Below, piece by piece: positions 1 through 7,800 of a stretch of DNA of 10,177 nucleotides (position 1 is its first letter; each line of letters opens with the position of its first letter). The translations under genes were made by a program, and so were the position numbers. Below the pieces are notes generated by a model that did no database searches, had not been told where the DNA came from, and saw nothing but the letters and a program-made list of their open reading frames with translations. This DNA comes from Coriobacteriales bacterium (GTDB taxonomy: Bacteria > Actinomycetota > Coriobacteriia > Coriobacteriales > UBA8131), in NCBI GenBank assembly GCA_031268525.1, contig JAIRXA010000018.1, positions 1 through 10,177 of the forward strand. Direction: 5' to 3'.

Positions 1-1358
1 ATGCCGCTGCCGCCTTGAGCTATCTCCATGATGGGCGTGAAGCGACTTACGATATCGGCTACCTCGATGGTGTAGAACTGATCTTGGACGCCGTAGACGA
101 CATCATAGGATTTCGCAAGGTCAAAGCTGCCGCCAAAGAGCTTGGGTGTACCTGCGTTAAAGCCATTGGCTACCGTCGTAAAGTTCTGAGTGCCACTCTC
201 GCGGAATTTGAGCTGGCGCACAGCCGCGTTCTTCCCCCCGAGGTCTGATATACCGTAGCCACAGGTTGCCAGCGCATACGGGCCATCTGATACGGGCTGC
301 GCGCTATCGTTGGCGCGTTGTGTGAGTACGCTGTCTATGTGCGGCTTGTCATAGGCAACAACTGCTATCTGAGCCGTGCACTGCGAGCTTTTCCCGCGCG
401 TGTCGGTGACGGTTGCGGTTATGGTGTTTGTGCCTGCGCTGTTAAGCACCCCTGTGCTCAGCGACGTGGTAGCAGACGACTTTCCGTTGCCGGTGATGGC
501 TATCGAAGAAATACCGGCGCCATAGCGCGCTGAGTATCCCGACAACTGCGCCTTCGCTCCACTGCGCCCCTGTACGTAGATGCCCCAGTCAGACGGCACG
601 ACAGGCGAGAGTAGGTTATATACCTGCGTCACAGCCAGAGAGCCCGGCAGCGGGGCGGCATCCGTTGGCACGGTGACCAAAAACGATGCCTGAGTGGTCG
701 CTATCTTGGTCGTACCGTTTAAGGTTTCCACCGTACAGGTAGCCGTGCCGTTCGCAGCAGAAGGTATCTCGGCAAGCCACGCGAGTGGGATCTCCAGACT
801 GTCGGATGTCGTGATGTCCTCGTGAACGGTTGACTGTGTACCGAATGACCACGTTACCCTGTGCGTATAGGCGCTAGACTGGCGGGTGATGGCTGCCGTT
901 ATGGTGGCGCCAGCATCAAGTGAGGCGGCAGAAAGCGCTACGGTGGAGCCAGACAGCGCGGCAACGGTAACCGTTGCCGTCTTTGAGGCCAGAGGCGAGG
1001 AGGCTGAGCCCGTCGTCGAGCCGTTGGTGTAGCCGCCATACCCGCTGACAGTCTGCCCCCATACAGCCACGCCGACCTGCACGCTTTGTATGGCCGCGGT
1101 CTTCTGTATCGTCTTTGAGGTTGACCATGCGGCAATGTGAGACGAGCCGTTTGTGATCCCGGTCCCGGTCGAAGAATAGCTGCCGGAAATCCAGCCTCGG
1201 CAACCGACGCCGTTTTGCACCGATGCATCGGAGTAGGCATAGCCAGACAGCGTGATGGTGACGGCTGTGGCCGTCTCTGAGACCGAGTAGGTACCATAGC
1301 CATAAAGGTATGTTCCGGCAGAGGGCTTATAGACCCCGCTGGTCGTCAGGCTCGCCAT
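1..1358 (-). CDS. DUF859-family phage tail-tip/adhesin protein (3' end beyond window)
   Basis: The frame is open from the start codon to the left edge: 452 codons with no stop. Residues 1-135 are a glycine-, serine- and tyrosine-rich beta-type domain (YLYGYGTYSVSETATAVTI). Residues about 146-340 match the pattern I know for DUF859 phage minor structural proteins: SSAYTHRVTWSFGT, then an IPSAANGTATCTVETLNGTTK block, a VP boundary, a YVQGRSGAKA block and a VTDTRGKSS block ending in VVAYDKPHI. Residues 441-452 read TPIMEIAQGGSG, like the link to a glycine-rich tip domain that must lie outside the window. DUF859 proteins are late tail genes of Gram-positive phages, probably involved in host contact; that role is inferred. 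Two tandem ATGs (1361 and 1358) are possible. The second is chosen because AGGAG lies 6 nt from it and only 3 nt from the first. The first ATG overlaps the upstream TGA, so translation is probably coupled. Family call is strong, function weaker. Confidence 0.85.
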   Translation of the reverse strand, partial: MASLTTSGVYKPSAGTYLYGYGTYSVSETATAVTITLSGYAYSDASVQNGVGCRGWISGSYSSTGTGITNGSSHIAAWSTSKTIQKTAAIQSVQVGVAVWGQTVSGYGGYTNGSTTGSASSPLASKTATVTVAALSGSTVALSAASLDAGATITAAITRQSSAYTHRVTWSFGTQSTVHEDITTSDSLEIPLAWLAEIPSAANGTATCTVETLNGTTKIATTQASFLVTVPTDAAPLPGSLAVTQVYNLLSPVVPSDWGIYVQGRSGAKAQLSGYSARYGAGISSIAITGNGKSSATTSLSTGVLNSAGTNTITATVTDTRGKSSQCTAQIAVVAYDKPHIDSVLTQRANDSAQPVSDGPYALATCGYGISDLGGKNAAVRQLKFRESGTQNFTTVANGFNAGTPKLFGGSFDLAKSYDVVYGVQDQFYTIEVADIVSRFTPIMEIAQGGSG

Positions 1359-2419
1359 CATGCGCTCCTGTATTTGAAGGTGAGGTTGCCGTTTTCCTTG
1401 AGTATCCAGTCGTAGTAGCCCACGGAGGCAAGGCCTATGGTCAGGGCACTTGATACCTCAAGTCTCGTGTTGTACATGCGATTGTTATAGATTGCCGCAA
1501 TCTCAGTCGCACCCTGCATGAATCCCATGTGGGTATTGTCGATGACGGTCTTGAAGTCGCTTTCAAGACGTCCTATCTCCATAGCGTCGCCATCGAAGCG
1601 ATAGTAGGTGTTACGCTCGGCGACATCTGCGGCAAACTCGTCTGCAAGCTCACCGAGGGCTTGAGCGCTCTGCTGAAATGACAGCTCGATGGAGTCATCA
1701 CGAACTGATATCTGCGACTGGAGGTTGGTCACCACGGTTTCAACGGTGTGGCTGGTCGCATAGGTTTTGGATACGGCAATCAGTACCTCATCAGGCAGGG
1801 TATCGATTCTGGCATCGGTTTCGGTGCTGTAGTCATTGATTGCGTGCTGTGCCAACAGCGCGTCGATCTTTGCGTCATCAGCCGCCTGCTTTGCGTTGGC
1901 GGCATCAATTGCAGCATCATCTGCCGCTGCTGCCGCCGTTGCCGCAGCAGTAGCCGCCGCTGCCGCCGTTGCCGCTGCTGCGTTGGCGATAGCCTCGGCC
2001 TCATTGGCGGCTGTCTGTGCCGCAGAGGCGGCAGAAGCGGCCTCAGATGCCGCATTGGCTGCCGCCATGGCCTCTTCTGTCGCTTCGTCAATCTCGTCTT
2101 GGAGACGGTCGCCGCCGCCCTCTACGCCGATCACCTCGGCGTACGAGCCACGGATGGAGACCAGCAGCCGATCACCTGACTTGCAGGCAACCATCGTAGG
2201 CAACTCGTCGGGCTCATCCGGCTCGTCGTCCTCGCCCCCAAAGCCATCGAGCAACACCCACACCCTGCCATCAGAAGAATCAGACGTGGCCAGCCCCGTA
2301 GCGATGACAGGCTCCATCAACAGGGAATTGCCAGCGCTTGTCGGCTGGTAGGCAACGCCGCCGAAACCGCGCTCGGAGAACAGGGCCTGCCCCAGGTATA
2401 TCTCTCTAAGGATAGACAT
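1358..2419 (-). CDS. Fibre-like minor structural protein with alanine-rich stalk
   Basis: Protein of 353 residues. Residues 1-105 form an N-terminal domain with the motif ACKSGDRLLVSIRGSYAEVIGV, resembling the OB-like beta-barrel segment of phage tail-tip proteins; an acidic stretch EDDEPDEPDE (63-72) interrupts it. Residues about 107-190 are an almost uncharged alanine-rich helix (runs of AAATAAAAAT) flanked by D/E/K heptads, consistent with a trimeric coiled-coil stalk. Residues 270-353 hold the motif YYRFDGDAMEIGRLESDFKT followed by VIDNTHMGFMQGATEIAAIYNNRMY. That C-terminal pattern recurs in minor structural and fibre proteins of Gram-positive phages. I infer a tail-tip fibre with a basal domain, stalk and distal cap. 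An in-frame ATG at 2434 would add MERWA but has no Shine-Dalgarno; ATG 2419 has GGAG 9 nt upstream. From 2419 the gene overlaps the hub gene by 14 nt. The TGA stop overlaps the first ATG of the next gene. Confidence 0.8.
   Translation of the reverse strand: MSILREIYLGQALFSERGFGGVAYQPTSAGNSLLMEPVIATGLATSDSSDGRVWVLLDGFGGEDDEPDEPDELPTMVACKSGDRLLVSIRGSYAEVIGVEGGGDRLQDEIDEATEEAMAAANAASEAASAASAAQTAANEAEAIANAAAATAAAAATAAATAAAAADDAAIDAANAKQAADDAKIDALLAQHAINDYSTETDARIDTLPDEVLIAVSKTYATSHTVETVVTNLQSQISVRDDSIELSFQQSAQALGELADEFAADVAERNTYYRFDGDAMEIGRLESDFKTVIDNTHMGFMQGATEIAAIYNNRMYNTRLEVSSALTIGLASVGYYDWILKENGNLTFKYRSA
1365..1369 (-). promoter_or_regulatory. Ribosome binding site (AGGAG) of the DUF859 gene
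   Basis: The minus strand reads AGGAGCGCATGATGG. The spacer is 3 nt to the first ATG and 6 nt to the second, which favours the start at 1358. The site lies inside the last codons of the upstream fibre gene. Confidence 0.65.
1915..2065 (-). repeat. GCN (alanine) low-complexity tract in fibre stalk
   Basis: The plus strand shows dense GCC/GCT/GCA triplets. A 17-nt block, gctgccgccgttgccgc, occurs twice exactly 30 nt apart, starting at 1929 and 1959; this corresponds to a 10-residue repeat in the stalk. Such tracts can change length by slippage or recombination. The tract also produces long spurious open frames on the opposite strand. Confidence 0.8.
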
Positions 2420-3485
2420 TGCCCAGCGCTCCATTCACTATGTCAAGCACGGTTCTGGTCGGTATACCCGGCTTGAGCTCGCGATCCATCGCGTGTACGA
2501 TCCCGACCACGTCCGTTCCGGTCTCAGCCCGAACGAAGCGCACCGCGTCACCATGTCTGATCGGCGCGAAGTAGTGGGATATCTCAACAGAGACGACAAG
2601 TGATAACATCCGGTCGTAATACTCCTTGCACTTGGCAGCGACCTGATCGGATGTCTCCAGCTCATCGTGGCGATAGTAGGCGTGCACGCGTCGCCCACGC
2701 TGATAGTAGGAATAGGGAGACGAGCTTGGCAGCTCCATGCGCCTTGCCATGCCGCCGTTTTTCGAGCTGTAGACATTGATGCCCGAGGGGATGTCGTCTT
2801 CAAGTGAATCTATGGTCAGCTCATCGGCGTACATGCAGTTTTCATCATCGACAAAGGTCCACACGACGGGGCGATCCGCAGGTGCCAGATAGGGCTTCAT
2901 GACCAGTTTGCCGTGTGTATCGACATCAAGGGCGCCAGCACCGATATAGTCGGCGACGAAGTTGATGGTCTTCAAGAACTTCTCGCCCACCTTTGAGGTG
3001 CACACAGATGAGGCGGGTTTCTTTTGGATGTTGACGGCGGGGTCGTAATACATCATCGCCTCGTCAAGATCGTTGAAGTAGAAGTTCAGATGATTTATGG
3101 CGGGTGTTGTCGGATGCCACATGACATCCTTTGCCAGATAATCGGTCACCCAGCGATAGATGCGGGAGTGCAGTTCGACATCGCGATCTTTTGCCCCTGC
3201 CGCATAGGCTATGGACCTGCGGCGCATGAACAGGGTCTCAAGCTCCATCCTTTCACGCTCACCGTCTATCTCCGTCTCGTAGTAGATGCGCAGAAGGCGG
3301 TTGTTGATGTCGGGAAAATTGATGGGACAAAACGAGCCTGTCACCCGCTCGTCTGAATAGTAGTTGTAATTGAGCACCGCCCCCTCGCCGAGGTCGATCT
3401 CATCATATTCGTCGTCGATGTTATGGGGATGAACGAGCACGCCATACACCCGATCAGACCGGTTGGCTTTGCGCAGATCGATCAT
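2406..3485 (-). CDS. Tail hub-like minor structural protein (Tal N-terminal-type)
   Basis: Protein of 359 residues. It follows the Dit-like gene after 4 nt, the usual place of the tail hub (gp27/Tal-like) protein. The composition is mixed alpha/beta and rich in aromatics and charge, with no signal peptide or membrane segment. The early segment NRLLRIYYETEIDG (62-75) followed by an ELETLFMRRR strand, the central SSKNGGMARRMELPSSS part and the C-terminal DAVRFVRAETGTDVVGIVHA part resemble the repeated beta-barrel layout of hub proteins, in which a late segment normally reports where direct or linear paths enter the barrel. The protein ends at residue 359, so the hydrolase or fibre extension carried by many Tal proteins is absent. 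The start ATG has only a weak Shine-Dalgarno (GGA, 7 nt away) that overlaps the upstream TAG stop, which suggests coupled translation. Assignment rests on order, size and overall pattern, not on a decisive motif. Confidence 0.65.
   Translation of the reverse strand: MIDLRKANRSDRVYGVLVHPHNIDDEYDEIDLGEGAVLNYNYYSDERVTGSFCPINFPDINNRLLRIYYETEIDGERERMELETLFMRRRSIAYAAGAKDRDVELHSRIYRWVTDYLAKDVMWHPTTPAINHLNFYFNDLDEAMMYYDPAVNIQKKPASSVCTSKVGEKFLKTINFVADYIGAGALDVDTHGKLVMKPYLAPADRPVVWTFVDDENCMYADELTIDSLEDDIPSGINVYSSKNGGMARRMELPSSSPYSYYQRGRRVHAYYRHDELETSDQVAAKCKEYYDRMLSLVVSVEISHYFAPIRHGDAVRFVRAETGTDVVGIVHAMDRELKPGIPTRTVLDIVNGALGNVYP
2429..2433 (-). promoter_or_regulatory. Ribosome binding site (TGGAG) deciding the fibre gene start
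   Basis: TGGAG lies 9 nt upstream of ATG 2419, within the end of the hub gene. No comparable purine-rich site precedes the alternative ATG at 2434, which overlaps this element itself. Confidence 0.55.
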
Positions 3486-3489
3486 GGGT

Positions 3490-4866
3490 CTATCCGATCT
3501 TTGTCATGGCGATGGATACCTCGGTAGCCATGCTCTCGCCGGTGTCTGAGAAGTCCATGCTGTCAATGGAGACGATTGCCTTTTCCCCGTAGGGCCCACG
3601 CCATGTGACCGCGCCTCTGTAGTTGGCAAGCTCTACCAAGATATCGCGTGCCGCCGGGTAGAACAGCTCGCCAGTGAAGCTGATCTCGTGTGATGTTTTG
3701 CGCCCGTAAAACACCGCCGGATATCCCGTTGCGCGTGCGAAGTAGGTCTTGTTGTCGGTGTTGTCTATGGTGTTTTTCCAGTCAGGCGACATCTCAAGAC
3801 ACAGTGAGCGCTCATTGCCCTGCCCCCAGTTAAACCAGAACCGCCCCTCAGAGGGCAGGCTGAGTGTTCCGGATACGACCTGCGATTTGAGATCAGCCGA
3901 CATCGCAACCACGTCGTAGTGCATATCGACATCAAGCGGCAACATCCGGTAGGAAAGCGTCTGACCCACACTGAGATTGATCGTGTCGGTTGTACCTTCA
4001 GGGGATGCCAGCGTAAACGCAAGCCCCGTGATGGGACTGGCGCCACCACCATCGGTTACGGTGAGATCGACCCTGCTCTGTTCGGGATGTCTGACGATGG
4101 TAACAATGGGCAGATTACACAGCGAGGACGACATCGGGCAGGTCGCCACAAAGGCCGTCTCGGCGCCGTCACAGGTGACATAGAAGCCCTTGATGTAGAC
4201 CGTATCCCCCGGCTGCGGCTGTTGGATGAAGCGCGTTGTCAGCATAGAGGCGGCCCCGCCTGCCACGATGGCGGTATAACGGACGTTACGCTCTGCGGTG
4301 ATCAGCTCGCCGCCAGCGCTGCCAAGCCATATGCCGTCAACGATGATCGAGCTGTCATTGCGCTTCCAGTCTGTCTCAACCGTCAGTCGATACCCGGCAG
4401 TGGTATCGGAAGGAGAGCCAAAGAGAACAAGACTGAATGTGCGTGTAAAGGTAGCCGTCGCAGATGCGGCGTAGCGTACCGGAAACACCACCGAGCCCGA
4501 GTAGTCGGCGTCCCCGCCGCCCCGTGGCTTTACCTGCACCTCCAGTTCCGCATAATCGACCGTTGCGGGTGACAGGTCAGATTGTGTATAGGTAAAGGCC
4601 TTTGGCCAGATGTGAAGCGTCAGATTGGGCTGTGCCTCACTTGCGAAATCCACCTTGATCCATGCTCCCCACTCACCCATCTGCGTTGCCCCCGCTGCGC
4701 GCGTACGCGTGCGGTAGCGCCCCGTGAAGGTGGTGTCGGTACCGAGGTAGTCAAAGAGCACGTAACGCGTTACAGAGCCACCTGCTGGCTTGTCGAAGCT
4801 GCGGTAGGTCTTGCCGGAAAAGGTAGACACCACATCGGTGAGGGCCTTGATATCGGGCTTGTACAT
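3490..4866 (-). CDS. Distal tail (Dit)-like baseplate protein
   Basis: Protein of 458 residues placed directly after the tape measure gene, where siphoviruses encode Dit. It is beta-rich throughout. The C-terminal part (about 374-458: TYFARATGYPAVFYGRKTS, then SFTGELFY and VTWRGPYGEKAIVSIDSMDF, ending TEVSIAMTKIG) resembles the end of siphovirus tail component proteins, where a residue pattern of a small in-plane correction (gene product normalised against R-G-P-x-G-E) closes the ring-forming domain. Residues about 252-340 look like a separate Ig- or fibronectin-like domain (SRVDLTVTDGGGASPITGLA, VGQTLSYRMLPLDVDMHYDV). The protein is longer than typical Dit proteins of about 200-300 residues, so extra domains are likely. 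A GTG at 4872 overlaps the tape measure TGA as GTGA and would add MR, but GGAGG is only 2 nt away; it is 8 nt from ATG 4866, which I prefer. Role in tail-tip assembly is inferred from order and the C-terminal pattern. Confidence 0.65.
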   Translation of the reverse strand: MYKPDIKALTDVVSTFSGKTYRSFDKPAGGSVTRYVLFDYLGTDTTFTGRYRTRTRAAGATQMGEWGAWIKVDFASEAQPNLTLHIWPKAFTYTQSDLSPATVDYAELEVQVKPRGGGDADYSGSVVFPVRYAASATATFTRTFSLVLFGSPSDTTAGYRLTVETDWKRNDSSIIVDGIWLGSAGGELITAERNVRYTAIVAGGAASMLTTRFIQQPQPGDTVYIKGFYVTCDGAETAFVATCPMSSSLCNLPIVTIVRHPEQSRVDLTVTDGGGASPITGLAFTLASPEGTTDTINLSVGQTLSYRMLPLDVDMHYDVVAMSADLKSQVVSGTLSLPSEGRFWFNWGQGNERSLCLEMSPDWKNTIDNTDNKTYFARATGYPAVFYGRKTSHEISFTGELFYPAARDILVELANYRGAVTWRGPYGEKAIVSIDSMDFSDTGESMATEVSIAMTKIG

Positions 4867-4868
4867 CC

Positions 4869-7800
4869 TCACATCCTCCCTCTGCGCTCAAGGCGATCCA
4901 TGAACACATCAACGGCGCTTTCTGCCCTGACATCTCCCGTCATATCCACGCTGCCCACGGTGTAGTAGTTGTTGGTAACCGTCCCACCGACCGCAAGCGC
5001 ACCGCGAGCTGAAAGACTACCCAGATCCACGGCGAAACCTGACACGTCAAAGGCGCCGTCCATCATCTTTTCCATTGCGCTGCCCACCACCGGAGACGCC
5101 TGCAGGATGCCAAGGGCCACGCCCTGAGGGATGGGGACGCCTAGCTCGCGCGCCGCTATCATGCCTTGCTTGATGACGTAGCGCAGGGCGTTAGCGATAA
5201 GCGAGCCGCCGGAATAGACGCCCTGAGCAATGCCCGAGGACATCTGATATCCGATGCTTGATGTATTGTTTGAGGCAGTCTTTGCCGCATCGATCGCCGC
5301 GGTCACCTGACGCGACGCGGCCGCCACGACGCCCGGCGTACCCTGCGTGATCCCTGATGCAAGATTTGCCGCGAGCTTTGCACCCACGGGCGCGAGCTTC
5401 ATTGCACCAATCGCCGTCGTGAGTGTTGTCGCAAGGATACGCACGGCTCGCAGCGGGATCTCCTGACCTGCGTGTATCCCCTCGGCAAACTGCGTCATCG
5501 CCTGCGTGCCAAGAGGTGCAAAGCTCGCCTCTGACGCGCCCGTTATGGCGGTATTCAACATCTGGGTGACTGCAGCCTCCACCTCGGGAGCCGCCGCGGT
5601 GATCGATGTGGTGAAGGTGGTGACGATGGCCTGACGGGCAGTGCTCTCTTCCTCGGCAGCCGCAGTCGCTCCCTCGTTGAAGCTGGCGATCGCCGCCGCG
5701 CCCTCGTCGGCTAAGTCGATGTCCCCGAAAGATCCGACAATGGCATCTGTGGCAGCGGTACCGGTTGAGTTGAACTGGTCGACGACATCCTGAAGCTCGG
5801 TGTCGGTCAGATTTACCATCTGGGACAGGAGGCTTCCATACTTCTCGACACCGCCGCTTCGTATCTCGTTGATGAACTCATCGGAAAATGAGACGCCGGT
5901 ACGCGAGAAGACGCCTTGAAGGTTCGCACCCCATGCCTCGGCGGTCTGTTGGTTGGCTTCGAGGTTGGCAACCCAGTCGCTAAGGGAGGTCTCGCTGTCA
6001 CTTTCGAGGCGATTGAAGCCATCAGTCGCCCGAGCGACAGCGTTGTCTATCTCTCCCGAGAGGTCGCCGAAAGACAGGCCAAGATCACTCAGGCGCCGAC
6101 CGAGTTCATCAGAAGACAGTCCGCTGTCAGCCATTGCCTGTACGAAGTCGGCATTCTTGCCCATGTACTCCTCGATAGCTTCAACCATCGCGTTTTTTGC
6201 TTCTTCGACAGCTGCGGTCTTCTCCGCTTCGGCGCGTGCCACCTCAGTCGCGACTTCCGATTCAGTGATGCCGAGCATCTCGAGTTCCTCGGTGGTGTAG
6301 TGGTATCCGCTTGCTGCCTTCTTCGCAGCCTGTTCCACCCGGATCTGGTGAGACGCCAACTCAGACGCTCTGATGGAGGCTGCGGCTTGAGCTGCGGCAT
6401 TCTCGGCAAGAGAGGCGTTGAGGGTATTTATCTGGGCATCTGCCGTATCCCAAGCGCTCGTGTCTATGTATATGGCGCCATGGACAGCCCCAGTCCCTTG
6501 TCGTGGACGTTCTCCTAGCGCTTCACGTTCGGCTTCTGCTGCGGCCAGATCGTTTGTCAGCGTAATCTCTTCCCGGATAAGCTCGACGTACGCATCCTGA
6601 GCGGCATCTATCTGGATGCGTGCCTTCTCCGTCTGGATCAAGGTGTTCAGGGCTTCAATTTGTTGCTCGTAGGCTTCACGTTGCTCGATGGAGGATGTGG
6701 TCAAGTCACCCTGAGCAAGAGTCTGTGCGTCAATGAGCTCTGCGGCAGCCGGGGACAGTTCATTGAGAGCCGCAATCTGAGCGGCCAGCTCACCCTCGGA
6801 TTGCGCGGACCCGTCCGATGCGGCGGCAAGATCGAGGATGGTTGACTGTAGGTGCAGGAGCGCTCCAGTCTCAGCATCAGCAGCCTCGTAGCCGTCATTG
6901 ATCGATTCCATCAGCTGCTGGTGCGCCTCGATGTCCTTATTGATTTCCTCGGTCAGCTCTCCGACGGTCTTCTTCGTGGCCTCGAATGCCGCAGATTCGG
7001 CATCAAGCGCGCCTTTTGCCGCCAGAGCTTCATCCGACAGCTCGCCATGCGCATCCACTGCCGCGTCGTAGGTCTTCTGCGCATCGTCAACGGCTTTCTT
7101 CTGACGCTTTGTCGCCTCGGTAAACTGGCCCGTTCCCGATGTCGCATCCCCGAGCGCCCCGGCCAACATCGTCACGAGAGGCAGGAGCAGCGAGAGCCCG
7201 ATGACAATGGGCCCTATGGGAGTTGAAGCCAGAGCCTTACTGAGAAAATTCGTTGCCGTGGCAAGGGCGGTGGTAACCGGTATGGCGGCCGCCTTGACGG
7301 TGGTGTGTGCCGCTTCGGCTGCGGCGCCCCCCTTGGTGGCTGTCGTCTCGGTAACCTTTGCACCCGTGGCTCCCTTTGTGGCCGCCGTGTTGGCTGTCTT
7401 TGCGGTCGTGTTGGTTTTGGTCGCCGTGGTCTCGGTGGTCTTGGCGGCGGCAGCTCCCTTGGTGGCCGTCGTCTCGGTGGTCTTTGCGGTCGTGGCCACC
7501 TCGGTGGCAGCGGTCTCTCTTTCCCTTGCCCCTGTGGCCGAAACTACCGCCCGCTCCTCCTCATGAGTGGCTGCGGCAACATTTGAGATCCACGTTCTGA
7601 AATTCGAGCCCAGCTCCTTCATCTTGCCAAACGCCGCCATCATGGGGCCAAGAGCTGCGACAAGACCGACAAGTCCCATGACAAGGCCCTGTGTCGCGGG
7701 GCTTGCGTTGTTAAAGGCACTCGCCATGTTCTTGATGACGTCCAGTATGGGCTGTGCGGCGCTCAGGGCGTTGTTCAAAGCACCGACCAGAGGGCCGCCC

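Noticed and set aside
916..1303. Two minus-strand open frames of 95 and 121 residues
   Set aside because: Both overlap the DUF859 gene in other frames. The DUF859 frame is open for 452 codons and has clear family motifs.
1836..2351. Plus-strand open frame of 171 residues rich in Ala and Ser
   Set aside because: It arises from the GCN repeat of the fibre stalk read on the opposite strand. Low complexity keeps several frames open there.
2410..2450. TTGACA-like element on the minus strand upstream of the fibre gene
   Set aside because: It lies inside the hub coding region and lacks a convincing -10 element at the right distance; tight gene packing makes an internal promoter unlikely.
3919..4572. 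Plus-strand open frame of 217 residues
   Set aside because: It lies wholly opposite the Dit-like gene, has no ribosome binding site or recognisable motif, and its composition is that of an antisense shadow.
7201..7566. Plus-strand Val/Ala-rich open frame resembling a membrane protein
   Set aside because: It is the reverse complement of the tape measure 14-residue repeat (ACC/AAG codons read as GGT/CTT); no start context supports it.
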